Shown here: positions 44,283 through 54,280 of the stretch, piece by piece | Position numbering within the stretch: position 1 is the stretch's first letter | Layout: each line of letters opens with the position of its first letter | NCBI GenBank assembly: GCA_027624955.1 | Contig: JAQBTG010000009.1 | Coordinates: 35,480-99,479 of the forward strand | From: Pseudomonadota bacterium | GTDB taxonomy: Bacteria > Pseudomonadota > Alphaproteobacteria > UBA828 | DNA: 64,000 nt | Direction: 5' to 3' | Position numbers and translations under genes: made by a program | Notes under the pieces: model-generated | The model's database searches: none | What the model saw: the letters and a program-made list of their open reading frames with translations, nothing else | What the model was told of the DNA's origin: nothing

Positions 44283-44846
44283 CTAAACCGCGCGAACTTC
44301 GACGACTTCGGGGATGTAATGCCGCAGCATATTTTCGATGCCCATTTTTAAGGTCGCGGTTGAGCTCGGGCAGCCCTGACAGGAACCCTGCATCTGCAAC
44401 ATCACCACACCATTCTGAAATCCCCGATACACGATATCGCCGCCGTCCATAGCGACGGCGGGGCGCACCCGTGTATCCAGCAATTCTTTGATCTGGCCGA
44501 TAATTTCGGCATCGGGACCAGTTTCATCGCCATCCGTATGGGCCGCACCGATATCCGCAGTATCCAGCATCACGGGTTTTCCCGAGACGAAGTGCTCCAT
44601 GATAACGCCAAGAATGACCGGCTTTAGCATCTGCCAGTCGGCGTCTTCGGATTTGGTAACGGTAACGAAGTCGCTGCCAAAGAACACACCTTCGACCTCA
44701 TCGACGAGAAACAGGCGCGCCGCCAAGGGCGAGCTCTGGGCCGCGTCCGCGTCGCGAATGTCCAGCGTTCCTTCTGCCAAAACCACTTGTCCCGGAAGGA
44801 ACTTTAATGTGGCGGGATTGGGGGTTTGTTCAGTTTGAATAAACAT
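44283..44846 (-). CDS. nfuA: NifU-like Fe-S carrier protein (NfuA)
   Basis: 187 residues. N-terminal degenerate A-type/Nfu_N domain starting MFIQTEQTPNPATLKFLPG; C-terminal NifU domain (from about 108) with VRPAVAMDGGDIVYRGFQNG and the cluster-binding CxxC in SCQGCPSS. It carries and delivers 4Fe-4S clusters to target enzymes such as the lipoate, MiaB and PQQ-type enzymes. The upstream hairpin GCAATCC-TGAAG-GGATTGC (44871-44889) lies 24 bases before the ATG. Confidence 0.95.
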   Translation of the reverse strand: MFIQTEQTPNPATLKFLPGQVVLAEGTLDIRDADAAQSSPLAARLFLVDEVEGVFFGSDFVTVTKSEDADWQMLKPVILGVIMEHFVSGKPVMLDTADIGAAHTDGDETGPDAEIIGQIKELLDTRVRPAVAMDGGDIVYRGFQNGVVMLQMQGSCQGCPSSTATLKMGIENMLRHYIPEVVEVRAV

Positions 44847-44870
44847 TCCTGTGTCTTCCTGTGTCGGCAG

Positions 44871-44889
44871 GCAATCCTGAAGGGATTGC
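44871..44889. terminator. Small hairpin between the stress-protein gene and nfuA
   Basis: GCAATCC (44871-44877) and GGATTGC (44883-44889) form a 7-bp stem around TGAAG. No U-tract follows on either strand; it could weaken usp read-through or shape the nfuA leader. The remainder of the 252-base gap shows nothing recognisable. Confidence 0.3.
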
Positions 44890-45098
44890 TCAATTTTGCG
44901 GGCGGAATGTGGGCCAGACGGTTCAATATATCAACCCTTGCGCGGAAGGCATTGGTTGTGAAGGTAAATATATAGTTAACAAAATCGGCTAATTCGGGAG
45001 GATTGCCATTTTGCCTGACTCGACGAATTCAGGCTTCCTTGGCCAGGGCGCCTTGGGCGGTCAGAATTTGCCTGCCTTTGGCTCTCGATTTCGATTTT

Positions 45099-45602
45099 TC
45101 AGGTCAAATTGCGGAGCTGTTGGTCACTCAGATTCCCAGGCACCACGACCAGCGGTATATTGAGGCGCCCAGCAAGCTGGCCGGCCAGCCACGATATCAA
45201 GGAGCCGTGGCCGTCGTCGGGCGGCGCCGCACCGACCACTAAAAGATCGATCGATTCGCTTTCTTCGATATGGGCCAAAATTTCCTCGCCGATGCGTCCT
45301 TCGCGGATATGCAGCGCCGGCTTCGCGCCGAGCAACGCTTCCACCTCGCCGGCCAGTTCGTTGAGCATCGCTTGCGCTTCTTCTTGGGTTTCCTCGCGCA
45401 TGCGTTCGCCGACCGCTGCCCAATGCTGAAATTCGGGCGGCTGTGTCACATGCAGGAGCGCTACCCCGCCGCCGGAGTTTTGCGCCCGCATCGCCGCGAA
45501 GCGCGCGGCAACGGCGGAATGATCGTCATGTGCCACGCAGACAAGAAACGTAATCTCGCCGGCGATGTGCTCCCTGACGTGCGAATTCTTAGATTTTTTC
45601 AT
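45099..45602 (-). CDS. Universal stress protein (UspA family)
   Basis: 167 residues from ATG 45602 (AGGGGC before it). The Usp fold: ITFLVCVAHDDHS at the start, ALLHV, then IREGRIGEEILAHIEESESIDLLVVGA and the C-terminal ATP-binding type segment LAGQLAGRLNIPLVVVPG. The G-x2-G-x9-G(S/T) ATP motif is only loosely kept (GAAPPDDGHGSLISWLAG), so ATP binding is unsure. Nineteen bases after the TIGR02186 gene, same strand. Confidence 0.9.
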   Translation of the reverse strand: MKKSKNSHVREHIAGEITFLVCVAHDDHSAVAARFAAMRAQNSGGGVALLHVTQPPEFQHWAAVGERMREETQEEAQAMLNELAGEVEALLGAKPALHIREGRIGEEILAHIEESESIDLLVVGAAPPDDGHGSLISWLAGQLAGRLNIPLVVVPGNLSDQQLRNLT

Positions 45603-45621
45603 GGCAGCCCCTAAAGGATTG

Positions 45622-46389
45622 TCAATTTTTCCGGAAGGCGACGCCGCCGGCCCATCCTGCGAGCAGCGCCGCGGCGATGGCAATTAGGCCGTAGAGTGCA
45701 CCCTGTCCTTTGGCGAAGTCATATATTTCGGCTGATATGCCGGATTTCTCGACCGTGAGATGCGCTTCCCGCCGGCTCAATATTTCGCCGTCGCGCACCA
45801 AGATCGTTTCCGCCACATACTCACCGGTCGGAACATTTGCCGGCAACGTCAGCGTGGCCCGGAACAAGCTATCGTCGATGATCACAATTTCACCGATTTC
45901 GGGCGCGTATAGGTCCTCCGTCATGCGCCCGCGCCGAACAGCTTCGCGGAAATTGTCGACCTCCTCCATGGTTCGTGTCCAGATCGTATTGAGAAGAATA
46001 TGGTCGCTGCCGATCTGATTGCGGTTGAGTTCTTGCACATTCATTAACTCTTCGACCGGGCGAGAGGCGGCGAGCGCGTAATATTGCGGAACGTCGCGAA
46101 ACGCGACCGAATCCCGATTGATCCAAATACCGGCAACCCGGCGCTTGCGGCGCACGACCACCGGCGCCTCCGGTCCACGCAGAGTGACAATGATGTCGCC
46201 CGGCACGGTTTTCACGCCGAATAGAATGACGGTGCTTCCGCTAAAGCTCGAATCGATCTCAATTCTTTGCGGCAGAAGATCGACGACGAGCGGTTCATTG
46301 CCGGCCCCGAGGCTGACATTCATCGGCGCGCCCATCAGGGCGCCGAACAGCACCAGCATCGCCCCGGCCATGAGGTTCCATCTGATCAT
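45622..46389 (-). CDS. TIGR02186 family protein, membrane-anchored
   Basis: 255 residues from ATG 46389, TGATG overlap with the upstream exporter stop. Signal peptide (MAGAMLVLFGALMGAPM), then a periplasmic part with VVDLLPQRIEIDSSFSGSTVILFG and ILFGVKTVPGDIIVTLRGP, and a C-terminal membrane helix (GALYGLIAIAAALLAGWAGG). This family is regularly encoded with a TSUP exporter in alphaproteobacteria. Function unknown; an accessory to the exporter is inferred. Confidence 0.88.
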   Translation of the reverse strand: MIRWNLMAGAMLVLFGALMGAPMNVSLGAGNEPLVVDLLPQRIEIDSSFSGSTVILFGVKTVPGDIIVTLRGPEAPVVVRRKRRVAGIWINRDSVAFRDVPQYYALAASRPVEELMNVQELNRNQIGSDHILLNTIWTRTMEEVDNFREAVRRGRMTEDLYAPEIGEIVIIDDSLFRATLTLPANVPTGEYVAETILVRDGEILSRREAHLTVEKSGISAEIYDFAKGQGALYGLIAIAAALLAGWAGGVAFRKN

Positions 46390-47303
46390 CAGCGCATCAC
46401 CATCAAGGTGGCGCTGTAAAGATCTTCGGGGCGTGCCACCAATCCGTACAGCAGTCGCCCGCCAACGGCCAATACCATGACCGCCAAGAGGCCGCGCAGA
46501 TATTCTCCTTTGATCCGCTGGCTGAACCGACTGCCATACTGCGCGCCGATCACCGCGCCCACCGCGAGCAAGAGAGCCAGAATAATATCGACATTGTGAT
46601 TTTGGACGGCGTGAGCAAAGGACGAGACGGTACTGACCACGACGATGCCGAACAGCGACGTGCCGACGACGACGCTTGTCGGCATGCCGATCAGGTAGAT
46701 CATCACCGGAATCATGATGAAGCCGCCGCCGACACCCATGAACGCCGCCAGCAACCCCATCAAAAAGCCAACGACAATCGGCGGCAGCGCGCTCACATAA
46801 AGTTTTGAGCGCCGAAAGCGGAGCTTGAACGGCAGGCCATGGAACCAATTGTGCTGATGCGCCTTGCGCCGCCGGCTGGTGTTCCGCCGCAGCGCGGCGC
46901 GCACGCTTTCAGCGCCCATCAGGCTGCCGACGACGGTCAGGAAAACGACATAAAAAAGTGAGATCACCAAGTCGATCTGGCCGGCTTCGCGCAATGCCTT
47001 AAACAGCCACACGCCGAGCCAGGAGCCACCGATGCCGCCGCTGAACAGGAGCGCACCCATACGGAAATCGACATTTCCGCGCCGCCAATGCGCCATCATG
47101 CCAGAGACCGACGCCGCCACGATCAGATTGGTGCCGGTGCCGACCGCCACCGTTGGTGGCACGCCGAGAAAGATCAGCAGCGGCGTCATCAGAAAGCCGC
47201 CGCCGACGCCGAACATACCCGACAGAAAGCCGATCGCTCCGCCGAGGCCGAGCAGCAGAAACACATTGGTCGAGATTTCCGCTATCGGGAGATAGATTTC
47301 CAT
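46389..47303 (-). CDS. Sulfite exporter TauE/SafE family (TSUP) permease
   Basis: 304 residues from ATG 47303. Two homologous halves each start with a glycine-rich repeat: GMFGVGGGFLMTPLLIFLGV near residue 30 and AFMGVGGGFIMIPVMIYLIG near 190. About eight membrane helices. Such proteins export sulfite, sulfoacetate or other organosulfur anions. Coupled to the TIGR02186 gene. Substrate cannot be told from sequence. Confidence 0.93.
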   Translation of the reverse strand: MEIYLPIAEISTNVFLLLGLGGAIGFLSGMFGVGGGFLMTPLLIFLGVPPTVAVGTGTNLIVAASVSGMMAHWRRGNVDFRMGALLFSGGIGGSWLGVWLFKALREAGQIDLVISLFYVVFLTVVGSLMGAESVRAALRRNTSRRRKAHQHNWFHGLPFKLRFRRSKLYVSALPPIVVGFLMGLLAAFMGVGGGFIMIPVMIYLIGMPTSVVVGTSLFGIVVVSTVSSFAHAVQNHNVDIILALLLAVGAVIGAQYGSRFSQRIKGEYLRGLLAVMVLAVGGRLLYGLVARPEDLYSATLMVMR

Positions 47304-47406
47304 GGACGCCGCCTGTTGGGGCACGCTTTGTGTATCGCGCTTGCAGGCCCTTCAGCGCAAGAAAAATGTTAGCGGCCGAAATTCACAAGTAAATTTACAG
47401 GTCAAT

Positions 47407-48399
47407 TCAGGGATCGAGAAGACCAATGATTTTCTTTATGTCGGCGAGGTTCGGATCAGCGATGCTGGCGGCACGTTCTGCGCCTTTGCGCAAGATATCG
47501 TCGATAAAGTCGGTCGATGCCATGAGCCGGCGCATCTCTGCGGCAATTGGTTCCAGCTTGGCGGCGGCAAGCTCCGCTAGCTCGACCTTGAATTCGGCGA
47601 ATCCCTTGCCTTCGAAGCGCGATGTCACCGCCGCGACGGTTTCGTCGGCTAGCGCAGCGTAGATGCCGAGCAGGTTTGTCGCTTCCGGACGATTTTCCGG
47701 GTCGTAACTCATGCCCGGCTCCGAATCGGTTTTGGCGCGGCGAATCTTTCGCTGAATGGTATCGGCATCATCGGTCAAATTGATGCGGGAATTTTCGGAC
47801 GGTTCCGATTTGCTCATTTTCGCGCGCCCGTCGCGCAGGCTCATCACCCGCGTCGCTTCGCCGAGGATCAGCGGCTCTGGCAATGGGAAATATTCCTGGT
47901 TGTAGCTCCGGTTGAAGGCGCCGGCGATATCGCGTGATAGTTCCAGATGCTGTTTCTGATCTTCGCCGACCGGCACATGGGTGGCGCGGTAGAGCAGAAT
48001 ATCGGCCGCCATCAACACCGGATAGGCGTAGAGGCCGAGCATCGCGTTGTCGCGCTTCTTGCCGGCTTTCTCCTTGAATTGGGTCATGCGGTTGAGCCAG
48101 CCGAGCGGCGTGAAGCAGTTGAGAATCCAGGCCAGTTCCGCATGAGCGGCGATCCGGCTTTGATTGAAGATGATGGAGCGCGCCGGATCGATGCCGGCGG
48201 CGATCAGGCCGGCGGTGACTTCACGCGTGTTGGCGGTGAGCTCGGTGGGGTCTTGTGCGACGGTGATGGCGTGCAGGTCGACGATGCAATAGATGCATTC
48301 GAAATCGTCCTGCATTTTGACCCAATTTTTGATGGCACCGAGATAATTGCCGAGGTGCAAATTGCCGGTCGGTTGAACACCCGAGAAAATTCGATTCAT
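47407..48399 (-). CDS. trpS: Tryptophanyl-tRNA synthetase
   Basis: Class Ic aminoacyl-tRNA synthetase charging tRNA-Trp. 330 residues, usual length. HIGH-type motif in [13 protein letters not shown] (near 12-22), the KMSKS loop in [11 protein letters not shown] (near 195), and [15 protein letters not shown]. Preceded by a strong G/C hairpin after murJ. Isolated on the minus strand, with its own promoter not evident. Confidence 0.96.
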   Translation of the reverse strand: MNRIFSGVQPTGNLHLGNYLGAIKNWVKMQDDFECIYCIVDLHAITVAQDPTELTANTREVTAGLIAAGIDPARSIIFNQSRIAAHAELAWILNCFTPLGWLNRMTQFKEKAGKKRDNAMLGLYAYPVLMAADILLYRATHVPVGEDQKQHLELSRDIAGAFNRSYNQEYFPLPEPLILGEATRVMSLRDGRAKMSKSEPSENSRINLTDDADTIQRKIRRAKTDSEPGMSYDPENRPEATNLLGIYAALADETVAAVTSRFEGKGFAEFKVELAELAAAKLEPIAAEMRRLMASTDFIDDILRKGAERAASIADPNLADIKKIIGLLDP

Positions 48400-48452
48400 T
48401 GCGCCATGCTCCGAACTGGCCGTCAGACCGCGTCTGTTTGAACAAATAATTA

Positions 48453-48475
48453 GCGCCCGGGGCTCCCGGGAGCGC
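48453..48475 (-). terminator. GC-rich hairpin between murJ and trpS
   Basis: GCGC plus CCGGG-type arms around CTCCC (48453-48475) make a strong stem; in minus orientation it is followed by TAATTATTTG, a modest T-rich run. Likely terminates murJ or shapes the trpS leader. Confidence 0.45.
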
Positions 48476-48527
48476 CGGATTTATGGCGCGCCGGCTCGCC
48501 CCGGTCAAGAGATGCAGGCAGGCCCGT

Positions 48528-50111
48528 TCAAGCGCCGTTGTTTTCGCCGCCGCCGCCGCCGCCAGCTCCGTCGGAGCGCCAAAAATCTTTCAAGTCGGTT
48601 AGATAGATGGCGCCGACGGCCCGTGCCATGACGCCATAGACGAGGACGCCGGTGAACATCAGCGCGATCAGACTGCCAATCCCGGTGCCAAGCGACGCGC
48701 CGAGCGGGCCCGACAGCGCTGACGAGACCGCCCACAGCGCCGCGGTCATCGCCGCCGTGGCTGCCAGCATGCGCGGCAGGCGGCGGCGCAGGCGTGCGTC
48801 GGCGGTGAAATAGCCGCGCCGATGCAGGCCGCGCGCCAACAAAGCTGCATTGAGCCAGCCTGCAAGTGTCGTCGCCAAAGCGATACCGACATGCCCGAGC
48901 GGGCCCATTAAAATCAAATTAAGCGCGATGTTGATCGTCAGGCAGACGATTGCAATGCGCACCGGCGTCTTCGTGTCCTGACGGGCGAAATAACCAGGCA
49001 CCAAAACCTTGATCATGACGAAAGACGGCAGACCGGCGGCATAGGCAATCAACGCGTCCGCCGAGGCGCCGGTCGCCACAGAAGTAAAGGCACCGCGCTC
49101 AAATAGCACCGATAAGACGGGCTCAGCGATAATCATCAGCGCTGCTGCCGCCGGCAATGTCAGCAGAAGCGCGCCTTCGACGGCGCGGTTTTGACTATGC
49201 CCGGCGGCTTTGTCGTCGCCACCGCGGAGCTGGCGCGACAACAGCGGCAGCAGTGCCGTGCCGACCGCCACGCCGATCACGCCGAGCGGTAATTGGTTTA
49301 TTCGATCGGCATAATAAAGGTACGAAATCGCGCCTTCCGGTAAGAGCGAGGCGATAATCACATCGACGAGGAGATTTACCTGAGCAACACCGGCGCCAAG
49401 CGCCGCGGGCGCAATGATGATCAACATATGTTTGACGCGCGGCGTCAGTCGCGGGCGCAGCAGCCTGAGCGCAATGCCGGCGCGCCGCAGCGCCACGATG
49501 AGCCAGGCGAATTGCAGTACGCCGGCGCCCGAAACGCCGATCGCCAACGCATGCCCTGGCGTTTCCGTCCAATGGGAGAGGCCGAGAAGTGCGGCGATCA
49601 AACACAGATTCAAGATGATCGGCGTGGCTGCGGCGGCGGCGAACTTGTATAGCGAATTCAACACGCCGCCCAGCAGCGACACCAGAGAAATGAATAGAAT
49701 GTAGGGAAAGGCGATACGTGTGAGCTGTACCGTGAGGTCGAATTTTTCTGGGTCGTCGGCAAAGCCAGGCGCCAGGACGTACATCAGCCACGGCATGACA
49801 ATCTGCGCCACCACCACGAGCAGCAGCAACACGCAGAGCAGAACCGCAAGCACTTCTTCGGCGAACGCCTTGGCCGATTCGCGGCCATGCTGTTCGAGTT
49901 CTCCGGCAAATAGCGGCACAAACGCCGCGTTGAAGGCGCCTTCTGCGAACAGGCGGCGGAGAAAATTGGGCAGCTTGAAGGCGACGAAGAATGCGTCTGA
50001 AACCGGCCCGGCGCCGAGAACGGCGGCAATCAAAATGTCGCGGACGAAGCCGAGCAACCGTGAGGCAAGGGTATAGCTTCCGACCGTCGCGACCCAGCGC
50101 CCCAATGCCAT
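48528..50111 (-). CDS. murJ: Lipid II flippase MurJ
   Basis: Moves lipid II across the inner membrane for peptidoglycan synthesis. 527 residues with about 14 membrane helices. N-terminal signature: SRLLGFVRDILIAAVLGAG and SDAFFVAFKLPNFLRRLFAEG; further EGAFNAAFVPLF. The C-terminus ends in a Gly/Glu/Asn-rich tail. Upstream is glnD, the common glnD-murJ-trpS order. Confidence 0.96.
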   Translation of the reverse strand: MALGRWVATVGSYTLASRLLGFVRDILIAAVLGAGPVSDAFFVAFKLPNFLRRLFAEGAFNAAFVPLFAGELEQHGRESAKAFAEEVLAVLLCVLLLLVVVAQIVMPWLMYVLAPGFADDPEKFDLTVQLTRIAFPYILFISLVSLLGGVLNSLYKFAAAAATPIILNLCLIAALLGLSHWTETPGHALAIGVSGAGVLQFAWLIVALRRAGIALRLLRPRLTPRVKHMLIIIAPAALGAGVAQVNLLVDVIIASLLPEGAISYLYYADRINQLPLGVIGVAVGTALLPLLSRQLRGGDDKAAGHSQNRAVEGALLLTLPAAAALMIIAEPVLSVLFERGAFTSVATGASADALIAYAAGLPSFVMIKVLVPGYFARQDTKTPVRIAIVCLTINIALNLILMGPLGHVGIALATTLAGWLNAALLARGLHRRGYFTADARLRRRLPRMLAATAAMTAALWAVSSALSGPLGASLGTGIGSLIALMFTGVLVYGVMARAVGAIYLTDLKDFWRSDGAGGGGGGENNGA

Positions 50112-50176
50112 GATGCGGCGCTCTTATACCAAGGATCGGTGGTTTAGGTCGCTTAGGCTGCGCGGGGGAATCATCG

Positions 50177-52942
50177 CTATTCCGCCGCCGCTGTTGCAGC
50201 CACCGGCCTGACGCCCGGCTCCGGCTCATCCAAAGCGGCGAGAAGGCGCGTCCGCACGCGCTCGATTTCTGCATTCTTGGTCACCTGTAGTCCGTAGCGG
50301 TCCTTGACGTAAAATACGTCGACTGCCTGGGCGCCGTAGGTGGAAATATGCGCGGTCACGATCGACAGGCCGAGCTGGGTCAGCGCGCCGCCAATATCGT
50401 AGAGGAGACCCGGCCGGTCGCGACCATTGATCTCAATCACCGTGTGTTTGCTGCTGGCGCGGTTGTCGACCAGGACGCGTGAAATGACATGCGCGGCGCG
50501 GCGCCGTGCGGGCAGATCGCGTCTGCCGTCGAGCGCGTCGTCAAACGTCGGATCGCCGATCAACGCCTGCTCTAACAGACCGAGCATGCGTGCCAGTCTT
50601 TCCGCGTCTTCAAACGGGCCGCCGATGGCGTCCTGAACCCAAAATCCGTCAAGCGCCATGCCGTCGGATGTGGTGAACACCTTGGCGTCGACAATGCTGG
50701 CGCCGGCAGCAGCCATGGCGCCGGCCACGGCGGCGAACATGCCGGGCTGATCTTTGGCGTAGAGGGTGATCTCCGTTGCCGCGCGCTTCTCGTCGACCCG
50801 CGTATCCAGCTCCAAAAACGCGCCGCGCGCATCGGCGTCGCGGACAAGACGGGCGTGGCGCGCATGGGTGTCGCTTTCAAAAGCAAGCCAATAGGGCGGA
50901 AACAGACGGGTGGTAAAGCGGTCTATATCTTCGCTCAGCCAATCATCAAGGGTCGCGCGCAAGGCGTTCTGCGCGGCGGTGACACGCCCCGCCTTTCCTT
51001 TCGCTTCATGCCCGCCGGTCAGCACTTCTTCAGCGCGGTGATAAAGCTCGCGCAAAAGCGCGCCTTTCCACGCATTCCAGCGCCCCGGCCCGACAGCGCG
51101 GATGTCGGCTGCGGTGAGCACAGTTAACAGGCGGAGACGCTCCACCGATTGAACCTGAGCGATAAAATCGGCCAGCGTTTGCGGGTCGTTGACGTCGCGC
51201 TTGAAGGCGGTATCGCTGAAGATCAAATGATTGCGGACCAGCCAGGCGGTTTGCTCGGTTTCTTCCGCCGACAAGCCCAACCGCGGCCCCAGCTTATTTG
51301 CGATTCGCGCCCCCGCCTCCGAATGATTCCCGCGCCCACTCTTGGCGAGGTCATGCAGGAAGAGGGCAAGATAGAGGACGCCGCGCGATAGGATCTTGGG
51401 TGCGATTTCGGTCGCTAAGGGCAGCTCTTCCGCAAGCTCGCGGCGCTCGATCTGCGACAGGATTCCGATCGCACGCAGGGTGTGCTCGTCGACCGTATAG
51501 ACATGGTACATATCGTGCTGGGTCTGGCCAACGATGCGGCCGAATTCGGGAATGAAGCGTCCCAGCACACCGGCTTCGTTCATCATGCGAAGCGCCTGCT
51601 CAGGCGCTTCAGTGTCGCTTAACAGCGCCATGAATAGGCGGTTGGCCTCGTCATCCGCGCGCAAGCTGCGGTCGATCAGGTGCAGGCGTTGATACACCAG
51701 TCTGAGCGTTCGCGGATGGATGTCGAGGCCACCGGTTTGCGCGAGGCGGAACAGTTTAATCAGACGCACGGGCCGTTCATCGAACGAATCCTCGGCCAAT
51801 ACAGTAAGGCGGCCGCCTTCGGTGCCCAATCCGTCTGCTGCCGGCGAGGGTCCGCCGGCGCCGATGCGCTGGGGCGCATCGTCCAGGTGGTCCGCTTCGA
51901 GCAAAGCGCACAGCACGCGGGTCAATTCTCCGACCGACTTGGCGACCAGAAAATAATGTTTCATGAAGCGTTCGACGGCGAGATTGCCGTCGCGGTCGTC
52001 GTAGCCCATGCGGCGCGCGATTTCGGGCTGAATATCGAACGTCAGACGGTCTTCAGCTCGGCCCGCGGCGAGGTGCAAATGCGCGCGCACTTTCCACAAG
52101 AACCCTTCGGCGCGGGCGAAACGGACCTGTTCCTTGCGGGTGAGCAAGCCGCGCTCGATCAAATCGGCGAAGCGCGGCACGCGATAGAGATATTTGGCAA
52201 TCCAGAACAACGTATGCAAATCGCGCAAGCCGCCTTTACCGTCCTTGATATTGGGTTCCAGCAGGTAGCGTGAATCACCGGTGCGCTGATGGCGGGCATC
52301 GCGCTCGGTCAGTTTGGCGGCGACGAAATCGCCTTCGCCGCCGGGAACGATCTCGTCCCAAAAGCGCTGACGGAGTTCACGAAACAGAGCCTTGTCGCCC
52401 CGCAAATAGCGCGATTCGAGAATACTGGTGCGGATCGTCATGTCGCTGCGCGCGCGTGCCAGGCAATCGGCGATCGAGCGTGTCGCATGACCCACAGTCA
52501 GGCCCATATCCCACAACATATAAAGTACATATTCGATGATCTGTTCGCTGCGTGCAGTGAGTTTCCACGGATGGAGAAACAACAGATCAATATCCGAATA
52601 AGGCGAAAGTTCGGCGCGGCCGTAGCCGCCGACCGCGACAAAAGCCAACCGATTGCCGCTAGTCGGGTTGGGCCCGGGGAACAGTCGCTCCGCCGCATGG
52701 TCATAGAGAACGGCGAGAATTTCGTCGATCAAGAAGGTGTATCCGGCGACCAGGGCGCTGCCGCGCGCCCCGTGCTCAAGCCGCTCCCCCAGCACCGTGC
52801 GGCCCGCCGATAGATAATTCTTGCACAGATCAAGCGCTTCGTCGCGGCTGCCGCCGCCGCCCGGTCGCCATTCAGTGGCCGCCAGCGCCGCATCGAACGC
52901 ACTACGGTCGATAATTTCGCTCTGCCGTCCGGCCTTGGTCAT
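50177..52942 (-). CDS. glnD: [Protein-PII] uridylyltransferase/uridylyl-removing enzyme GlnD
   Basis: Central nitrogen sensor that uridylylates PII under nitrogen limitation. 921 residues, full length. Nucleotidyltransferase domain: GGYGRAELSPYSDIDLLF (G-D-x-D). Central GlnD_UR_UTase and HD domain: ALFLHDLAKSGRGNHSEAG. Two C-terminal ACT domains: KDQPGMFAAVAGAMAAAGAS and RDRPGLLYDIGGALTQLGLS. Start ATG 52942. No sign of loss of any catalytic residue. Confidence 0.97.
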   Translation of the reverse strand: MTKAGRQSEIIDRSAFDAALAATEWRPGGGGSRDEALDLCKNYLSAGRTVLGERLEHGARGSALVAGYTFLIDEILAVLYDHAAERLFPGPNPTSGNRLAFVAVGGYGRAELSPYSDIDLLFLHPWKLTARSEQIIEYVLYMLWDMGLTVGHATRSIADCLARARSDMTIRTSILESRYLRGDKALFRELRQRFWDEIVPGGEGDFVAAKLTERDARHQRTGDSRYLLEPNIKDGKGGLRDLHTLFWIAKYLYRVPRFADLIERGLLTRKEQVRFARAEGFLWKVRAHLHLAAGRAEDRLTFDIQPEIARRMGYDDRDGNLAVERFMKHYFLVAKSVGELTRVLCALLEADHLDDAPQRIGAGGPSPAADGLGTEGGRLTVLAEDSFDERPVRLIKLFRLAQTGGLDIHPRTLRLVYQRLHLIDRSLRADDEANRLFMALLSDTEAPEQALRMMNEAGVLGRFIPEFGRIVGQTQHDMYHVYTVDEHTLRAIGILSQIERRELAEELPLATEIAPKILSRGVLYLALFLHDLAKSGRGNHSEAGARIANKLGPRLGLSAEETEQTAWLVRNHLIFSDTAFKRDVNDPQTLADFIAQVQSVERLRLLTVLTAADIRAVGPGRWNAWKGALLRELYHRAEEVLTGGHEAKGKAGRVTAAQNALRATLDDWLSEDIDRFTTRLFPPYWLAFESDTHARHARLVRDADARGAFLELDTRVDEKRAATEITLYAKDQPGMFAAVAGAMAAAGASIVDAKVFTTSDGMALDGFWVQDAIGGPFEDAERLARMLGLLEQALIGDPTFDDALDGRRDLPARRRAAHVISRVLVDNRASSKHTVIEINGRDRPGLLYDIGGALTQLGLSIVTAHISTYGAQAVDVFYVKDRYGLQVTKNAEIERVRTRLLAALDEPEPGVRPVAATAAAE

Positions 52943-53017
52943 CTTTTTTGCTTCGTAGCGTCCCGGTCACAGGTTGCGTATATGGCCCCAGCCGCCGCTC
53001 GGCGCAACTGTTGCCGC

Positions 53018-54280
53018 TTATCGCAGAAGCATCGTATTTATACCGTTAAGCGCTTTGTAGAGAGTCTCAAACTGGCGCGTGAAGGCGCCAGGCGATAGTT
53101 TCTGTCCCGCTTTGCCAAGGCGGCGGCGGATTTCCTCCAGCCCGCAGTCGCCATCGACCAGAGCGGTTAGGGCCGCCGCTTGCTCGGGCAGCACAAGGCG
53201 AATCTTTGCGCCGTCGAAATCGAGCGACAGGGCAGGCGCGCCTTTTAAGCGGCCGGCCAGCGCCTCGGGCGAGACATTGTTGAGCACCGGAACCACACCC
53301 GCCATGCCCAACCGGAGCGGCACCTCGCGTGCTTGCCCGCACGACAAGTGCGCGGAAGGTACCAGATAACAGATATGAACCTTCATGTTGCCCGCTATGA
53401 GTTCGGCCGCGGCGCATTGCTCCGGCCAGGTCAGCGCCACCGCTTTCTTGCGCAGGTCCGCATTCCGCAAATAGTTGAGCGGATCGTAGCGCGCCGGCTC
53501 GATGAAGCCGGTGATTCTGAGATCGGCCTCGGCCGCCAGCGCAAATATTTCATCGACCAAATAGGCGCGGTCGCGGCGATGCAGGAGCAAGTCATAGATG
53601 CCCGCATCGCCGGCGTTCTGATGATCGCCGACATGAGAATTGCGCAGCAGCCAATTTGTCGGTGGCAAATCGCTGAGAAGCGCGCGGGCACTATCGATAC
53701 GCGCCTGGTCGAGTGGATCATCCGCCAATAAACGCAGCAAAGATTGCGCCTCGTAGACACCGGTCCGTCCCAAACGGCCATAGAGCATGAGCCCGATGCC
53801 GCCGCCCGGCTTGAGCGCGTTCGCCAGCTCCCGCAGAACTTCCGCCGGCGATTCGAGATGATGCAGCACCCCGCAACAATCGATGTAATCGAACTTCTCG
53901 AGGCCAAGCGGCGCCAGATCGGTCAGAGAGGCCTGGAGAAATTTGATGCTGTCGAGGCGCCGGGCGGCAGCGCGGTCGCGCGCGATATCAAGCGATGCGG
54001 TAGAAATATCTATGTGGATTATTTCGGCGTCGATCGCGCGCGCGCGCAATTGGCTCGCTAGCATGATGGTCGCGTCGCCCGTGCCGCCGCCGGCGATCAA
54101 GACGCGGAACGGTGAGTCCGCCGTGCACCGTTCGCCGCGTACATAATGCTCGATTTCGAGCAGGCTGCTGGGCGAGCCGGTAATCAATCGCTTTGCTTCG
54201 TCCGCTGGGTCACGCGGCGGATAGGGATAGGCTTCGTACTGCCGGTGAACGGACCGATCCGCATTCCTTATCTTCGCCAT
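53018..54280 (-). CDS. SAM-dependent class I methyltransferase with an unassigned C-terminal part
   Basis: 420 residues from ATG 54280; longer in-frame starts run into the divergent RNA methyltransferase and are rejected. N-terminal segment HRQYEAYPYPPRDPADEAKR, then the SAM fold: RVLIAGGGTGDATIMLA (motif I, near 60-75), IIHIDIS, and DYIDCCGVLHHLESPAEVL (motif IV). The C-terminal 130 residues (from about 290) have a leucine/alanine-rich helical pattern resembling a winged helix but match no family I know. Substrate unknown; small molecules, quinones or peptides are all possible. Divergent from the plus-strand rRNA/tRNA methyltransferase. Confidence 0.8.
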   Translation of the reverse strand: MAKIRNADRSVHRQYEAYPYPPRDPADEAKRLITGSPSSLLEIEHYVRGERCTADSPFRVLIAGGGTGDATIMLASQLRARAIDAEIIHIDISTASLDIARDRAAARRLDSIKFLQASLTDLAPLGLEKFDYIDCCGVLHHLESPAEVLRELANALKPGGGIGLMLYGRLGRTGVYEAQSLLRLLADDPLDQARIDSARALLSDLPPTNWLLRNSHVGDHQNAGDAGIYDLLLHRRDRAYLVDEIFALAAEADLRITGFIEPARYDPLNYLRNADLRKKAVALTWPEQCAAAELIAGNMKVHICYLVPSAHLSCGQAREVPLRLGMAGVVPVLNNVSPEALAGRLKGAPALSLDFDGAKIRLVLPEQAAALTALVDGDCGLEEIRRRLGKAGQKLSPGAFTRQFETLYKALNGINTMLLR

